A stretch of 64,000 nt of DNA from Gimesia alba (GCF_007744675.1 NZ_CP036269.1:5249546-5313545); one strand, 5' to 3'. Shown: positions 18,159 through 28,200, counted from the first letter of the stretch. A program made the numbers and translations. The notes: generated by a model from the sequence alone, not told the origin.

Positions 18159-18476
18159 ATGTATAAGGATAGAGTGAATTTTTTAAGATCCTTAAAGTAT
18201 CGGTCTATTATGTCACATCACATCGCCTTTGACCATGCCCACCAGCTCAGTGAACTGGTCAAGCATGCTATATCCACTTCTAATTTAATCGCCAACCAGA
18301 ATGTTCAATACAAAATTGAGCAGGAACAGGTGTTCTTGACCGGCATTGTCAGCAGCTATTACGAAAAGCAGTTGGCTCAGGAGTCGGTTAGTCGTATCAC
18401 CGGAGTTCGCCAGGTCCACAATCGTTTGACGGTAGAACCTGCTCAGAAAGCAGTCGAGACACTCAGTACCAATTGA
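18159..18476 (+). CDS. BON-domain protein
   Basis: 105 residues from the ATG at 18159, preferred to the ATG at 18150 because AGGATGAG lies just ahead of it; an internal ATG at 18210 would still keep the whole domain. The BON fold is suggested by V-Q-Y-K-I-E-Q-E-Q-V-F-L-T-G-I-V, then Y-Y-E-K-Q-L-A-Q-E-S-V-S-R-I-T-G-V, then V-H-N-R-L-T-V-E, which is the strand-helix-strand order of that domain. BON domains bind phospholipids or other envelope components in proteins such as OsmY. No signal peptide is visible, so this one may be cytoplasmic. It stands alone. Confidence 0.75.
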   Translation: MYKDRVNFLRSLKYRSIMSHHIAFDHAHQLSELVKHAISTSNLIANQNVQYKIEQEQVFLTGIVSSYYEKQLAQESVSRITGVRQVHNRLTVEPAQKAVETLSTN

Positions 18477-18601
18477 GTATTGAGGCCTGTCTTCGACTCA
18501 CAACAACTCCTTCCACTTTCGGTGTAGCCATAATACATGTTCATTTGCTCTGTTTCCCAACAAAAAAACAAGGCAATGCAGCATGTTGCGCGATTTGAGC
18601 G

Positions 18602-18631
18602 TTGTCAAATCCAATCGGATCTTGTTAGAAT
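18602..18631 (+). promoter_or_regulatory. Sigma-70-like promoter candidate
   Basis: TTGTCA at 18602-18607 and TAGAAT at 18626-18631, separated by 18 bases. Each hexamer differs from consensus at one position. It lies 120 bases ahead of the small charged protein gene. Confidence 0.5.
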
Positions 18632-18750
18632 CTTCGTTCCCTTGAATTTCTGAAAAGGGAAGTGTTCGCTTTGCGCAAAGAGAATCAGGTCGAACCTGAA
18701 TCACAATAAAACGGTCATTACTACAACATCAAAAGGGACAGTGGAAGACT

Positions 18751-18984
18751 ATGTCTTTACGAAGAGCTCAATTGGAACGACAATTACAGAACGCGGAAAC
18801 TGCTATTGCCGATTATGGTAAAGTACTTGATGAGCAAAAGATTGATGAATCAGCTCGGAAAAAACACCCCAAATGGCGGCAGGTCAACGCACAAAGAACT
18901 CAGATCGTAAACCGTCTCAAATCTCTGAAAGTCATTGAAGACAGAGAAGAAGCGATCAAACAGAAACTGGCTGCAGAAGGCTAA
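18751..18984 (+). CDS. Small charged helical protein, unknown function
   Basis: 77 residues, rich in K, E, Q, R and A, predicted to be almost entirely alpha-helical with coiled-coil character (L-E-R-Q-L-Q-N-A-E-T-A-I-A-D-Y and V-I-E-D-R-E-E-A-I-K-Q-K-L). GGAAG lies ahead of the ATG, and a plausible promoter lies 120 bases upstream. The tRNA-Ser starts 51 bases after its stop, so the two could share a transcript ending at the hairpin at 19133-19165. It is probably a real small protein because of the good start signal and sequence-wide helical pattern. No family is recognised. Confidence 0.7.
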   Translation: MSLRRAQLERQLQNAETAIADYGKVLDEQKIDESARKKHPKWRQVNAQRTQIVNRLKSLKVIEDREEAIKQKLAAEG

Positions 18985-19035
18985 GTTCTAAGATTTCAAT
19001 CTGGTTGACATTGCTCGACCGACGATGAACCACTC

Positions 19036-19125
<90 letters not shown>

Positions 19126-19132
19126 AGTTTGA

Positions 19133-19165
19133 CCAACGCTGCTCGAAACGGCGGCGTTGGTTTTT
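19133..19165 (+). terminator. Rho-independent terminator after tRNA-Ser
   Basis: CCAACGC and GCGTTGG pair around a 14-base loop and are followed directly by TTTTT, 10 bases after the tRNA end. Confidence 0.85.
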
Positions 19166-19753
19166 CTCTGCACTCACATCGGTTTTCCCCTTTTGGAATA
19201 ATTTTGAGTCGCATCTCCTGACTCTGATTTTCTATCAATTATTGCCAGACCAAAGCCTCTGTTCTTTTTTCGTATACTAATTCTTCTTCTTCACTCCTGA
19301 ATCTCCCGCACCTCTCCCTGAATAAAATTATCTTGACGCCGCCGTGCGGTTCTTCATGATCTCTGGTTATGCGTCGCGCGCGAGAACAGTACTGGTTCAG
19401 GTGAAGACCACGAACGAAACAAACGGCAGCATGCAATAAACCGCTGGTTTGAGCACGATTTTCATCAATCACTCCCCCAAAAGTTATGCGGGTCGACACA
19501 CGCCGACGCATAACACCCCATAAACAACACACCCCGCCACTGGTGCAACACATCCCACCACTCCTCTCCGCATAACGTTTCTCAAAACGCCTTGACCGGC
19601 CCACGACATTCACAACAATTCGTTTCACCATCATGATGAATTCTCCTCTAGCATTATGCTTCTTCCTGTAGGGGCGAGTCGATGTGCTCACCCGCCGCGC
19701 GACATTCAAATACTGACAACAGACCAAGTGGAACCAGTTCGGCTCCCCATAAT

Positions 19754-19806
19754 GTGAGCGGGTCGGCACTAGCCGCCGGTACATCCCCCAGGTATGAACC
19801 GCTCAC
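19754..19806. repeat. Inverted repeat enclosing a short REP-like hairpin
   Basis: The outer arms GTGAGCGG and CCGCTCAC enclose CGGC-ACTA-GCCG. The inner stem-tetraloop has the same design as the hairpin at 19866-19877. Confidence 0.5.
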
Positions 19807-19865
19807 ACCGTACAGCAGACGTTATTCTCAGGAACGTTCAAAACAGGAAAGACAAATCAGCCGCA

Positions 19866-19877
19866 GGGCGTTAGCCC
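19866..19877. repeat. REP-like hairpin GGGC-GTTA-GCCC
   Basis: A four-base GC stem with GTTA loop, inside a context (GCCGCAGGGCGTTAGCCCCGG) I recall as recurring between genes in Gimesia-type genomes. That memory is not proof. Confidence 0.4.
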
Positions 19878-20018
19878 CGGTTGTACATCTTTGGTAAGGG
19901 GCGTTCGAATTCCGAACGTCTACCTGACCACCGGCATACCAATCCTACCAGATCGCACCGAAAGCATGAGAGATGAACAGAGAGAAGCAGACATGCAGAA
20001 ATCATCACCTGCCTAAAA

Positions 20019-20057
20019 GTGCCTAAAAAGGGTCAGAAAGTGCCTAAAAGGGGTCAG
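20019..20057. repeat. Direct repeat GTGCCTAAAA(A)GGGTCAG at the RAYT element edge
   Basis: Two copies, at 20019-20036 and 20040-20057. The second is continuous with the left terminal inverted repeat of the RAYT element. Confidence 0.65.
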
Positions 20058-20796
20058 GACTTTTTTCTGAGGCGTGGTCTGCCGCGGGGGCGGGTGGTGC
20101 TTTCCAGGGAGAGCCTTTTGGCGGTGTTGCTGGTCCATCTGTCATTGCCGAAGGGGGTGCCGCGGACGATGCATTTTCGCAGGGCGGCCAGCTCGGCGTC
20201 GGTCTGGGGTTTGTTAACCAGGGCCCGCCAGTTTCGAGGGAGCGATGGATTCTTCGGCGTCGCCAGCCATTCCGGCGTGTTCTGTTTCTGCTGCCGGGCC
20301 CAGGCGGAGCCAAACTCCCACTCTTCTGCTTTATTGACCAGATTCGCCCGTAATGGGTTGCGTTCGACGTAACGCATGACGGTCCGTAAATGGTCGTCCG
20401 ACTGGATCGGGAACGACTTGAAGCGGCCCTGGTACAAGTGCCCCGTGCCGCCGGTCGCATAGTGGGCGTGCCAGCGCATGGTGTGGGTGACCGTGAGCAG
20501 TCGGAAGAAATCCGTCAGCTGGGTGTCCGTCGTGGGCCGTACGACAAAGTGCCAGTGATTGGGCATCACCGACATCGCAAAAATCGGCAGAGGATTCTTC
20601 TGCCACGTCTCCTCGACCACCCGCATGAACGCAGCATAATCGTCGGGCTTCTCGAACAGAGTCAGCCGCGCAACAGACCGGTTCAGCACATGAAACACCT
20701 CACCGGCAGGACAAATTCGTTTGGCTCTAGGCATGTCCCAAGTCTAGCAGAAACCAGAGAGAATGACAAGAGAAAAGAGTCCTGACCCCTTTTTCT
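20047..20796 (-). mobile_element. RAYT element bounded by inverted GGGGTCAGGAC ends
   Basis: The left end, AAAAGGGGTCAGGACTTTTTTC (20047-20068), and right end, GAAAAGAGTCCTGACCCCTTTTTC (about 20773-20796), are near-perfect inverted repeats about 22 bases long. They enclose one transposase gene, whose stop codon lies inside the left repeat. The right end abuts the point where a second RAYT coding sequence breaks off, which suggests insertion into or recombination with it. Confidence 0.65.
20054..20734 (-). CDS. REP-associated tyrosine transposase (RAYT, IS200-like)
   Basis: A 226-residue transposase of the Y1_Tnp (HUH) superfamily. The HUH motif is M-P-N-H-W-H-F-V-V (H60, H62), and the catalytic tyrosine is probably Y122 in V-M-R-Y-V-E-R-N-P-L-R-A. 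Before it comes G-H-L-Y-Q-G-R-F-K-S, also typical. The N terminus (P-A-G-E-V-F-H-V-L-N-R-S) and basic C terminus (R-G-R-P-R-L-R-K-K-S) fit RAYTs, single-copy domesticated relatives of IS200/IS605 transposases that act on REP palindromes. All key residues are present, so it may be active. The last codons and stop lie within the inverted repeat. REP-like hairpins lie within 300 bases on the 3' side. Confidence 0.93.
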   Translation of the reverse strand: MPRAKRICPAGEVFHVLNRSVARLTLFEKPDDYAAFMRVVEETWQKNPLPIFAMSVMPNHWHFVVRPTTDTQLTDFFRLLTVTHTMRWHAHYATGGTGHLYQGRFKSFPIQSDDHLRTVMRYVERNPLRANLVNKAEEWEFGSAWARQQKQNTPEWLATPKNPSLPRNWRALVNKPQTDAELAALRKCIVRGTPFGNDRWTSNTAKRLSLESTTRPRGRPRLRKKS

Positions 20797-20802
20797 GTCC
20801 GT

Positions 20803-20970
20803 CACATAAAAACTGAGCAGCCGCATCTCGAACCGCTCGACCGCTTCCGACAAGATCCGCACAAAGGCGGCGTAGTCGTCGTCCGTCTCAAAGATCGTCA
20901 TCCGGGCATTCGCCCGATTGAGCACATGATAAATATAGCCCGCCTGAGCGGCCCGTTTTGGTCGTCCCAT
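20803..20970 (-). pseudogene. 5' remnant of a second RAYT gene
   Basis: About 56 codons match the N-terminal part of a RAYT (A-G-Y-I-Y-H-V-L-N-R-A-N-A-R-M-T-I-F) down to L-L-S-F-Y-V, where M-P-N-H-W-H would be expected next. Instead the frame runs into the inverted repeat of the neighbouring RAYT element (encoding D-R-K-R-G-Q-D-S) and on in a meaningless frame. The HUH motif and tyrosine are missing, so the product cannot transpose. It differs in sequence from the intact RAYT, so it is a different subfamily rather than a duplicated copy. Confidence 0.85.
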
Positions 20971-21003
20971 AAGCAGTATTTAAGTGAAAAATACCTAAAC
21001 TGT

Positions 21004-21063
21004 CAATTTAAAGGTTCCTGACACCTTTTTCTGGCCAATTTAAGGTTCCTGACACCTTTTTCT
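21004..21063. repeat. Tandem AAGGTTCCTGACACCTTTTT motif (RAYT-associated)
   Basis: Two exact copies of a 22-base motif, at 21011-21032 and 21042-21063, each preceded by CAATTT. The reverse complement contains GGTGTCAGGAACC, related to but distinct from the GGGGTCAGGAC ends of the intact RAYT. They lie at the 5' side of the truncated RAYT and are probably its own recognition sequences. Confidence 0.6.
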
Positions 21064-21079
21064 CCCCCACCTGTCTAGC

Positions 21080-21727
21080 CTATCCTTTAGATATCATATT
21101 TTTCATGACGGATGGAATTTCAAAATCGGCCATGGCAAACATCTTCTCTGGAGGCATATACTCCAAATCAAATGCAGATGGAACTGCAACATTTACTAGC
21201 CAATCGATGTAATTGACATATGAACTAACAGGGGAAATATCGAATGCTATAAATGCATGTGATAGAGATATAACTGCATCATGTGGAGATTGATTTTTGG
21301 CATATCTAGCCGCATGTGCAACTGCACTACTAGCAGAAAGCGTGTCCTGCCTTCTACAATCATAGATAGGGCTTCCATTTTCAGTTGGTTCAGTGATCTC
21401 AAGCCATGAATCATCAATATTTTGTCGATCAGGCCAGAACTCTAACCAATATTTCTCTAAAGAATTTGCAACAAAAAATGGAAATTCATTTTTACAATAT
21501 AAAAACCAACATACTAAACTTCTACGAGAGGCGAACGTAGTTAGAAGACCAATCATTTTTTCCGCATCATTAACGTCCTTTGCTTCATCGAATATGAAAC
21601 TTACGATTCGACCTGGGATAGTCTTTTCCCTAGCGTATTCTTCTGCGTCTTCCGCATCTTCATAAAAATCCCAATTTAATTTTTCTAAATCAGCCTGCTT
21701 TATTATATCCGCAATATGTTGTGTCAT
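21080..21727 (-). CDS. Candidate immunity protein for the giant RHS toxin
   Basis: A 215-residue acidic protein with a strong ribosome binding site (AAGGAG eight bases before the ATG at 21727). It begins 74 bases after the stop of the giant RHS gene on the same strand, exactly where the cognate immunity gene of a polymorphic toxin sits. No signal peptide or membrane segment is seen, so it should be cytoplasmic, as needed to block a nucleic-acid or nucleotide deaminase. It has an acidic, helical N terminus (Y-E-D-A-E-D-A-E-E-Y-A-R-E) and an alanine-rich central helix (A-S-S-A-V-A-H-A-A-R-Y-A). I do not recognise the family. A hand count of bases 21181-21240 gives about 35% GC, lower than the chromosome around it and like the toxin tip. 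The immunity role is inferred from position only. Confidence 0.7.
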   Translation of the reverse strand: MTQHIADIIKQADLEKLNWDFYEDAEDAEEYAREKTIPGRIVSFIFDEAKDVNDAEKMIGLLTTFASRRSLVCWFLYCKNEFPFFVANSLEKYWLEFWPDRQNIDDSWLEITEPTENGSPIYDCRRQDTLSASSAVAHAARYAKNQSPHDAVISLSHAFIAFDISPVSSYVNYIDWLVNVAVPSAFDLEYMPPEKMFAMADFEIPSVMKNMISKG

Positions 21728-21801
21728 TTAAGGACTCCTTGATCAAGAACGAGCAGTAAAACTAACTAAAGATACTCTTTCTTGAGTAAATAATTCTCGA
21801 A

Positions 21802-22250
21802 TTAATTCGGAAAATATCCTTCGCTGATTAAAAGTGTAATTCCAGGATACCTATCTTTAAACTGCTTGATTACTCCGTTACAGCTTGCGCATATCGGAAA
21901 TTCACTAAATAGTCGAATGGTTCCTGTTGCTGTTTGGGGAAATGAATTCGCTATTTGTTCTAATATAATTAATTCAGCATCGTATCGTCTTTGATTACCT
22001 GAATTAATACTTGTACGTTGAGTCTTGAAACGTCTTTGCAATTCTTTAATCCCACCAGGTTGACCTGGCGGAGGTAGGAATCCCTCACGTAGATCTGCAC
22101 TTGAAACCGCTTTTAATTCTAAAACATCTCCAGTATTCAAATCAACTTCAGCGTAAGCAATTGTTTTGTGTTTTGATATTCTGAATTTTTGCCGTAAGTC
22201 AATTACTTTCTTCAGCCCCTCACTAACTCTAATAGGGACACTTGGTAGCA
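21802..22250 (-). other. Deaminase-fold toxin tip of the giant protein
   Basis: The last 150 residues. Key residues are D13207-A13208-E13209 in Y-D-A-E-L-I-I-L-E and C13237/C13240 in P-I-C-A-S-C-N-G-V-I, 28 residues apart, followed by Q-F-K-D-R-Y-P-G-I-T. This order (acidic/His-x-Glu, then C-x-x-C) is the zinc-deaminase signature. The C-terminal pattern resembles the BURPS668_1122-type toxin deaminases, from memory. The first zinc ligand would be aspartate instead of the usual His or Cys. Target (DNA, RNA or nucleotide) is unknown. Confidence 0.7.
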
Positions 22251-25200
22251 ATTTTTTGGGGGTAAATGACAATCCAATATCGTCAAGTTCTTTTACCGCA
22301 GTTCCCAATTCTGAACTTGCTCGCTTTAAAATACTCCCGGTTAAACCAGCTATCGCTTCTCCACCAAATGACCCAAAAATATTGATTACCAAAGAAGACG
22401 TTACGTTCTCGCCATGTGCAGCATCTATTGCTGAATTTACAGCAATATCAGCGAGATTTCTAATCCAAAAATTACCTATTCCACCCGTTACAAGATTTAC
22501 TGCAAAATTGGTATATAATGTGCGAATTAAATTAAAATCAGCATCGGGGAAGATTATTTTATACAAAGAATATTCAATAGTTGTTTGAGCTACTGTTATT
22601 ATCGATTGCCGAGCAACATATTGAGCACCAGCATTTGAAGACCGAAGTGATGAAACAGATCCAAGTGACGATAATAAACTACCGAGTGAAAATAATCCTG
22701 AAGGATCCATCCCATTTACTGGATCCGCATGTGTATATAGATATTTATGGAATGACTGCGGATCACGACTGTTTCCAGCAAAGTCATCCAATCGATTAAA
22801 GCGTCCCGTCGTCGCATCATAATAACGGGCTCTCAAATACTGCTGGTCGATCTTCGCATCAAACTGCTCACCACTATAGAGGTAACTGGTCCCGATTCGG
22901 TTAGGCTGGAAATTCTCTTGATCCAGCAGGTTTCCATAGGCATCAAAAAAGAACACCTGCTCCCTGCCGTTGATATTGGCAATTGCTCCGGCGACATTCA
23001 CCAGAACGCGAGTACTGGCATGACCATCAGCCAGGAAGAAGAGCGTCTGTGGTGTTTGCGGCACACCGGCTTCGTGTTCAATGGTCGTCTGACTGATCTG
23101 GTCGTGGCCGATCGTATAAATCGTGCGTTTCGTGATGACGTCATTCTCATCAAACTCAGTTTCCTGAATCACCTGGGAGTAGCCCGTGAAATTATGCGGA
23201 TCGTTCAGATATTCAGTTTTCGTGGTTTCCTCAAAGGTACCGTTCACATCCGCATCGACCTCATGCTTAGCGGACACACGGATGCCGGTGGCATCGTAAT
23301 CATAGGAGGTCTTTTCAACCCTGGTTGAATTTTGCTGTTGTGTGCCATCCTTTTCTGCACGGGTCACGGTTTCCAGTCGGCCTTGCAAATCATAAGTAAA
23401 TGCCGTCGTCGACTGGGTATAATTTGACTCGTTGATGACCGTCTTACCAGCCTGTTGCGTACCTTCATAAGTGTAGTTCGAAGTTGAAATAGTGACTTGA
23501 TCGTTTGTCAGATCATCATTGTCATCGAACTCTGTGGATTCCGACAGCAGGCGGTCATTTTCGTCATAGTAATAACTCGTCGTCTTTCGATCGACGTTTC
23601 CATCGTTGTCAAAATCTTTAACCAGTTCCTGTTCCAGCCGATTCCCAGTCAGGTCATAAGCGAAGTGCGACGTTTGCGAAAGTAGATCATCGTAATGCGT
23701 AAAGACTTCATCGGTCAGCCGGTTGGCTTCATCGTAGGTCCAGGATATTGTGACCTCTTTTGCCTCGTTCTCATCGACGATGCCGTCAGTGTTGGCATCA
23801 AAGGCATCAAAGGCATCCAGATACCAGGTCTCAACCGAACCATTCTTTCTGCCATCGGCACGCAGATCGTAATCGAACTGAACGATTTTCTGATTGTCGC
23901 TTAAGTCTTCAGGAGTCGCATCCCCTTCGTACTGGATCAGTGAGGTCAAGCGATTCAATTCATCGTAGACGTAATCGGTGATGACGCCGTCAGGGAGAAT
24001 CGTCTCATCGAGATTCCCCACCAAGTCATATTCGTAGCTGGTGGTTTCAGGTGTAACCAGGGTAACGTCATTGCGTTCGACAACACTGACGGTTAAGAGT
24101 CGTCCCAGTTCATCATAAGTATAAAGTGTATCGGTGACCGGATCAGCGGAGTCGCCGGTAAAGGTCCGCGTCTTACGACCGTACTCGTCATATTCGTAGT
24201 TGACCGTTCCTTCGGGGGAATCAATCTGAATCAACTCTCCTTTACCGTTATAGGTCTGGGTGGTGACACGGATCTCAGCTCCTTTGGTCTGAGTGACACT
24301 GATTTCTCGTCCCCGCTCGTCGTATTCGTAGGTAAATGTTTCATTGGGGGTCGTGGTCACATTGGTGGCCTGGAAGAACTGCTTTTCCATGACTTGACTG
24401 CTGACGTACAGACTGTCGTCATAGACATAAACCGTTTTTACCCCTTCAAACGAGACATGTGAGGACATCCGGTTGAATTCATCGTAGGTAAACGTTTCCT
24501 CCAAGCCGTCCGGCAGCGTCCGTGACAGTTGATTCCCCCGCGCATCGTAAGTAAACATTGTGAGATGCACCAGGGGATCGGTGATGGAGATCTGATTGCC
24601 GTACTCATCGTAAGCATATTCATAGGTTGGATGGGTGGGAGCATCGCCATTCTCAGGATCAGGTACTTCAGGCAACGTAACTCTGATCAACTGGCCGTAC
24701 TCATCATATTCATACGATTTCGTCTGCCCCAGTGCATCGGTTTCGGAAATGATGCGTCCCTGGTGATCATAAGCCGTCGAAGTCGACAGCTCCGTCAGAC
24801 CTTGATAAACGGTCGTTTTCGTACGGTTGCCAAAGGCATCGTATTCATAGTCGGTCACCTGTACTTGGGTATCATCGACACCAAGTACATTACCAGCCCC
24901 ATCCACGGCCACTTTGATATTGGCCCGTGCCTGGACAACTTGTCCCAACGCATCGTAAACCGTCTCTACTCGGTGACGGATCAGGGTTCCCCCCAGGTCG
25001 ACAACCGGTTCCAGGACCGCCACCTGACGCCCCACAGTATCATATTCATAGTCGCGAGTGGCATTGGTCGCATCGGTTTCAGATATTACTCGACCAGAAG
25101 CATCATAGGTGGTAGAGGTAGAAAGTGTACTACTCCCCCGCGTAACTGATGTTGATATCTGATTACCGTACTGATCGTAGACATACGTCGTAATAACTTG

Positions 25201-28200
25201 ATTCGAATCGTCTACACTGCTGTCTGCGACATTGACCCAAATGTTGCTGCGGGTTTCGATCACCTGTCCCAGTGCGTTATACCGGGTTTCACTCCGGTGT
25301 CGGACCTGAGTCCCGTCTGCAGTCTCACGAATGGGATTGAGAATCGCGGTCTGTCTTCCTTGGGTATCATATTCATAGCCATGAGTCCCCCCAGTCGCGT
25401 CGGTTTCTGATAACACTTTTCCAAAAGCATCGTAGGTGGTAGATGTGGTCAGTGAACTTTCTCCTTGTATAACTGTTGTCTCCACCCGATTACCGTATTG
25501 ATCATAGACATAAGTCGTAATAACCTGATTCACATCGTCTATACTGTTGTCTGCAACATTAACCCAAATATTGTTGCGGATCTCGCTGACTTGTCCCAGT
25601 TCGTTATACCGAGTTTCGCTTCGCTCTCGGACTAGATCGCCTGACTCAGTTTCTCGAATCGGGGATAAAACTGCCGTTGTTCTTCCCTGGCTGTCATATT
25701 CATAGCGGGTTTCCTGCGTAGATTGGAGTTCATCTCCAGATTCATTGAAGGTCTGTGAGATAGAGCGAACCAGTTGTCCCAGACTGTTATAAATAGACTG
25801 TTGTGAAGAAACAGGAGTTCCGGCACTGACCAGTGTGGTCTCTCCTGTCGCAGGTTCCAGGCTGATCTCCATATTCTGGTAACGGGTCGATTTGACAACA
25901 CGACCTAAAGAATCGTACTCAGTATATATTCCGTTGGAAGTTCCATTACCCGACTCGAGATAGGTATCGGTCAGATACTGCACCCGACCATACACATCAT
26001 ACACGGTGTGACTGATCAACCAAGCAGTTGTTCCATCCTGATTTTTACTTTCGCTACGAGTCTCAACCACCTGTCCGTGATTGTTATATGTGTATTGCGT
26101 TTCATGACCGTCGATATCAGTTGTTGAATGAACTCGTCCATAGTTGTCATAGACGGTTTCTCCGGTACTTTGAATGGGTGTCTCAAGTTCAAAACCATTT
26201 GACAGACTGATTTCATAATCACCATGAGAAAGTGACACTGTGACTTCGATGTCTGAATATGTTTCAGTTTTTCTTAAACGGCCATATTGGTCGAAAAGTT
26301 CGACTGTCCCGCTTGGTACAGTATAGGTCACCGAAGAAGATGTGGGATTGAGATCAAAGAGATCTGTTCCGCTCTTATCTTCAAACGAACTAATCGTAAT
26401 TTTCCGATAGCTCGTCGAATCATAGACTTTCATAGTCATACTAACCAACCAGACAATATCACCTGATTCATTAAGAGCTTGAGAGCGTGTCAGTATCAGT
26501 TCACCTGTATTATCGTAATAAGAGTGACTAATCAATCCTTGATTACCAACAAAGCTAATTTGATGCCCTTCTTCATCATAATTAAATGATGACACCACCT
26601 CTATTGGTAAAGCATTGGGTACATTTGGATCAATCCATTCATGTTTGACTAATTTCAAATGGCCTGAATCATCATATTGACGTTCTTCTGAATTTTCTCC
26701 AGTTGATGAAATATTAACAAAATCACCTTTTGAATTCAGAGTTAAATTTATAGTGCCTTGAGGAGTTAATATCGACTCGGGCAAACCGTTCACATAATAC
26801 GTAAACGTCGTCTCATCACCCAAAGCATTCACAGTTTTAAGCAGATTCCCGTTTTCTTCATCGTAATAGTTCTTCGTCTGCTGACCACCAGGATCGACCG
26901 TGGAAATCAACTGACCGTATTTGTTGTAACGATAGCTGGTTGTGTTCCCCAGTTCGTCGGTTTCGGTCAGTTTCTGACCCCAGGAATTATAGGTCCAGGA
27001 TTTGACCAGGTCGTCGGTTTCGGTGTTGCCGTTTTGGCCGTCGATGGCGCCGATGACGCGGATTTCTTTCTTTAATCGATTTTCGCCGTCGTATTCTCGC
27101 AGGATGATGTTGCCTAACGCGTCGTCTTCGCGGATGACGTTGCCGTTGTCATCCAGTTCCACTACGCGCACAATGTCCGGCGCGTCTACCTGGACGGTGG
27201 TGATTCGTTGTTTCCGGGTGGTGCTGTTGAAGTAGTATGAGGTCTTGTTACCCAACTCGTCGGTTGACGAGAGAACGCGTGGCACTTCGCTGTCGTACTC
27301 TACAGTCTGAATCACTCGGCCGGCGGCGTTGGTGATTGTTTCCAGATGATGCGCGAAGGTTGTGTCGTAGGTGTATTGCAGCGTGAAATTATCTTTCGCA
27401 TCTGCATCGCTATATTCGTCGTGCAGACTGGCGGTATCGGTGCTGTCGTAGAGATTGTGATTGAAGTTGCGATCGTAAACGTGGGTCAGATTTCCTTCCG
27501 CGTCGTATTCGTACTGCAGGCGGTTGCCGGCCGGGTCGATGATGGCGGTGATGAAATCGTTGCTCGGATCGTTGCGTTCAAAGATCACATTCCGGCCGTA
27601 GGTGGTGGTGATGCCGTTTTTCGTGTAGGTCGTGCGGTTGCCGTGCGTGTCTTCGATCCAGGCTTTGGTGGAGTCGGTCGGATCGAGGCCGTACCGAGTC
27701 CGGTCTGGGGTGATGTATTCGAAGAACTGTTTGCCGTAGCTGCGAGCGGGATTAAAGACGGTGCCGTTCAGCAGGAATTCGTCGCCCAGTTTGTAGAGCA
27801 CGATGTTTTCGTAGTTCTCCAGCCAGAGCTGTCCGGTGACGCCGGCATCGGGGGCGAAGTACGCTTTGTAGGTTCTTTCACCCCAGGGGGCACCGATGCC
27901 GTTATTAATGATCAATTGAGGTTTAAACGTGTAACCTTCGGTGGTGCCGTCCGGCAGGGTGACGATGATCTTTGTTCCGTCGCGGAATGGGACGAAGGTC
28001 CCTTCGCCGATGGTGGAGAAACTGGTGTCCGGGTAGATGACCTGGATGGTCGGAATGCCGAAGTCGAGCGACCAGCCGTATCCGAAGTCGCCCGCGTGGT
28101 TGGCGTTCAAGGTGTCGTAGGTGCGGGAGACGGTAATCGGGATGTTACCCGCGTTGACCGTCAGGTCGGTGGTGCCGGTGGTAAAGTTGCCGAGTTTGAA

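Larger units (their letters stand above)
19166..20018. other. Repeat-rich stretch without a convincing gene
   Basis: About 850 bases packed with short inverted motifs: GTTATGCG/CGCATAAC at about 19482-19510, GTGAGCGG/CCGCTCAC at 19754-19806, CGGC-ACTA-GCCG at 19764-19775, GGGC-GTTA-GCCC at 19866-19877 and CGTTCG/CGAACG at 19902-19918. One minus-strand frame (19239-19634) begins with ATGATG behind AGGAG, but it reads through these palindromes and looks like chance. The stretch resembles a collection of REP-like elements beside the RAYT gene. Confidence 0.5.

Noticed and set aside
19005..19010. Perfect TTGACA ahead of tRNA-Ser as its -35 box
   Set aside because: At 17-base spacing the -10 position reads AACCAC and would sit immediately before the tRNA, so a promoter here is not convincing.
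19239..19784. A 181-residue minus-strand frame, or 131 residues from ATG 19634 with AGGAG upstream
   Set aside because: It runs through several palindromes, is arginine- and cysteine-rich with no domain, and its end lies in the intergenic sequence after the tRNA terminator. The start signal alone is not enough.
22250..22700. Possible intein/Hint protease domain before the toxin
   Set aside because: No catalytic Cys/Ser start or terminal HN motif of Hint domains is present; the segment is only hydrophobic and glycine-rich.
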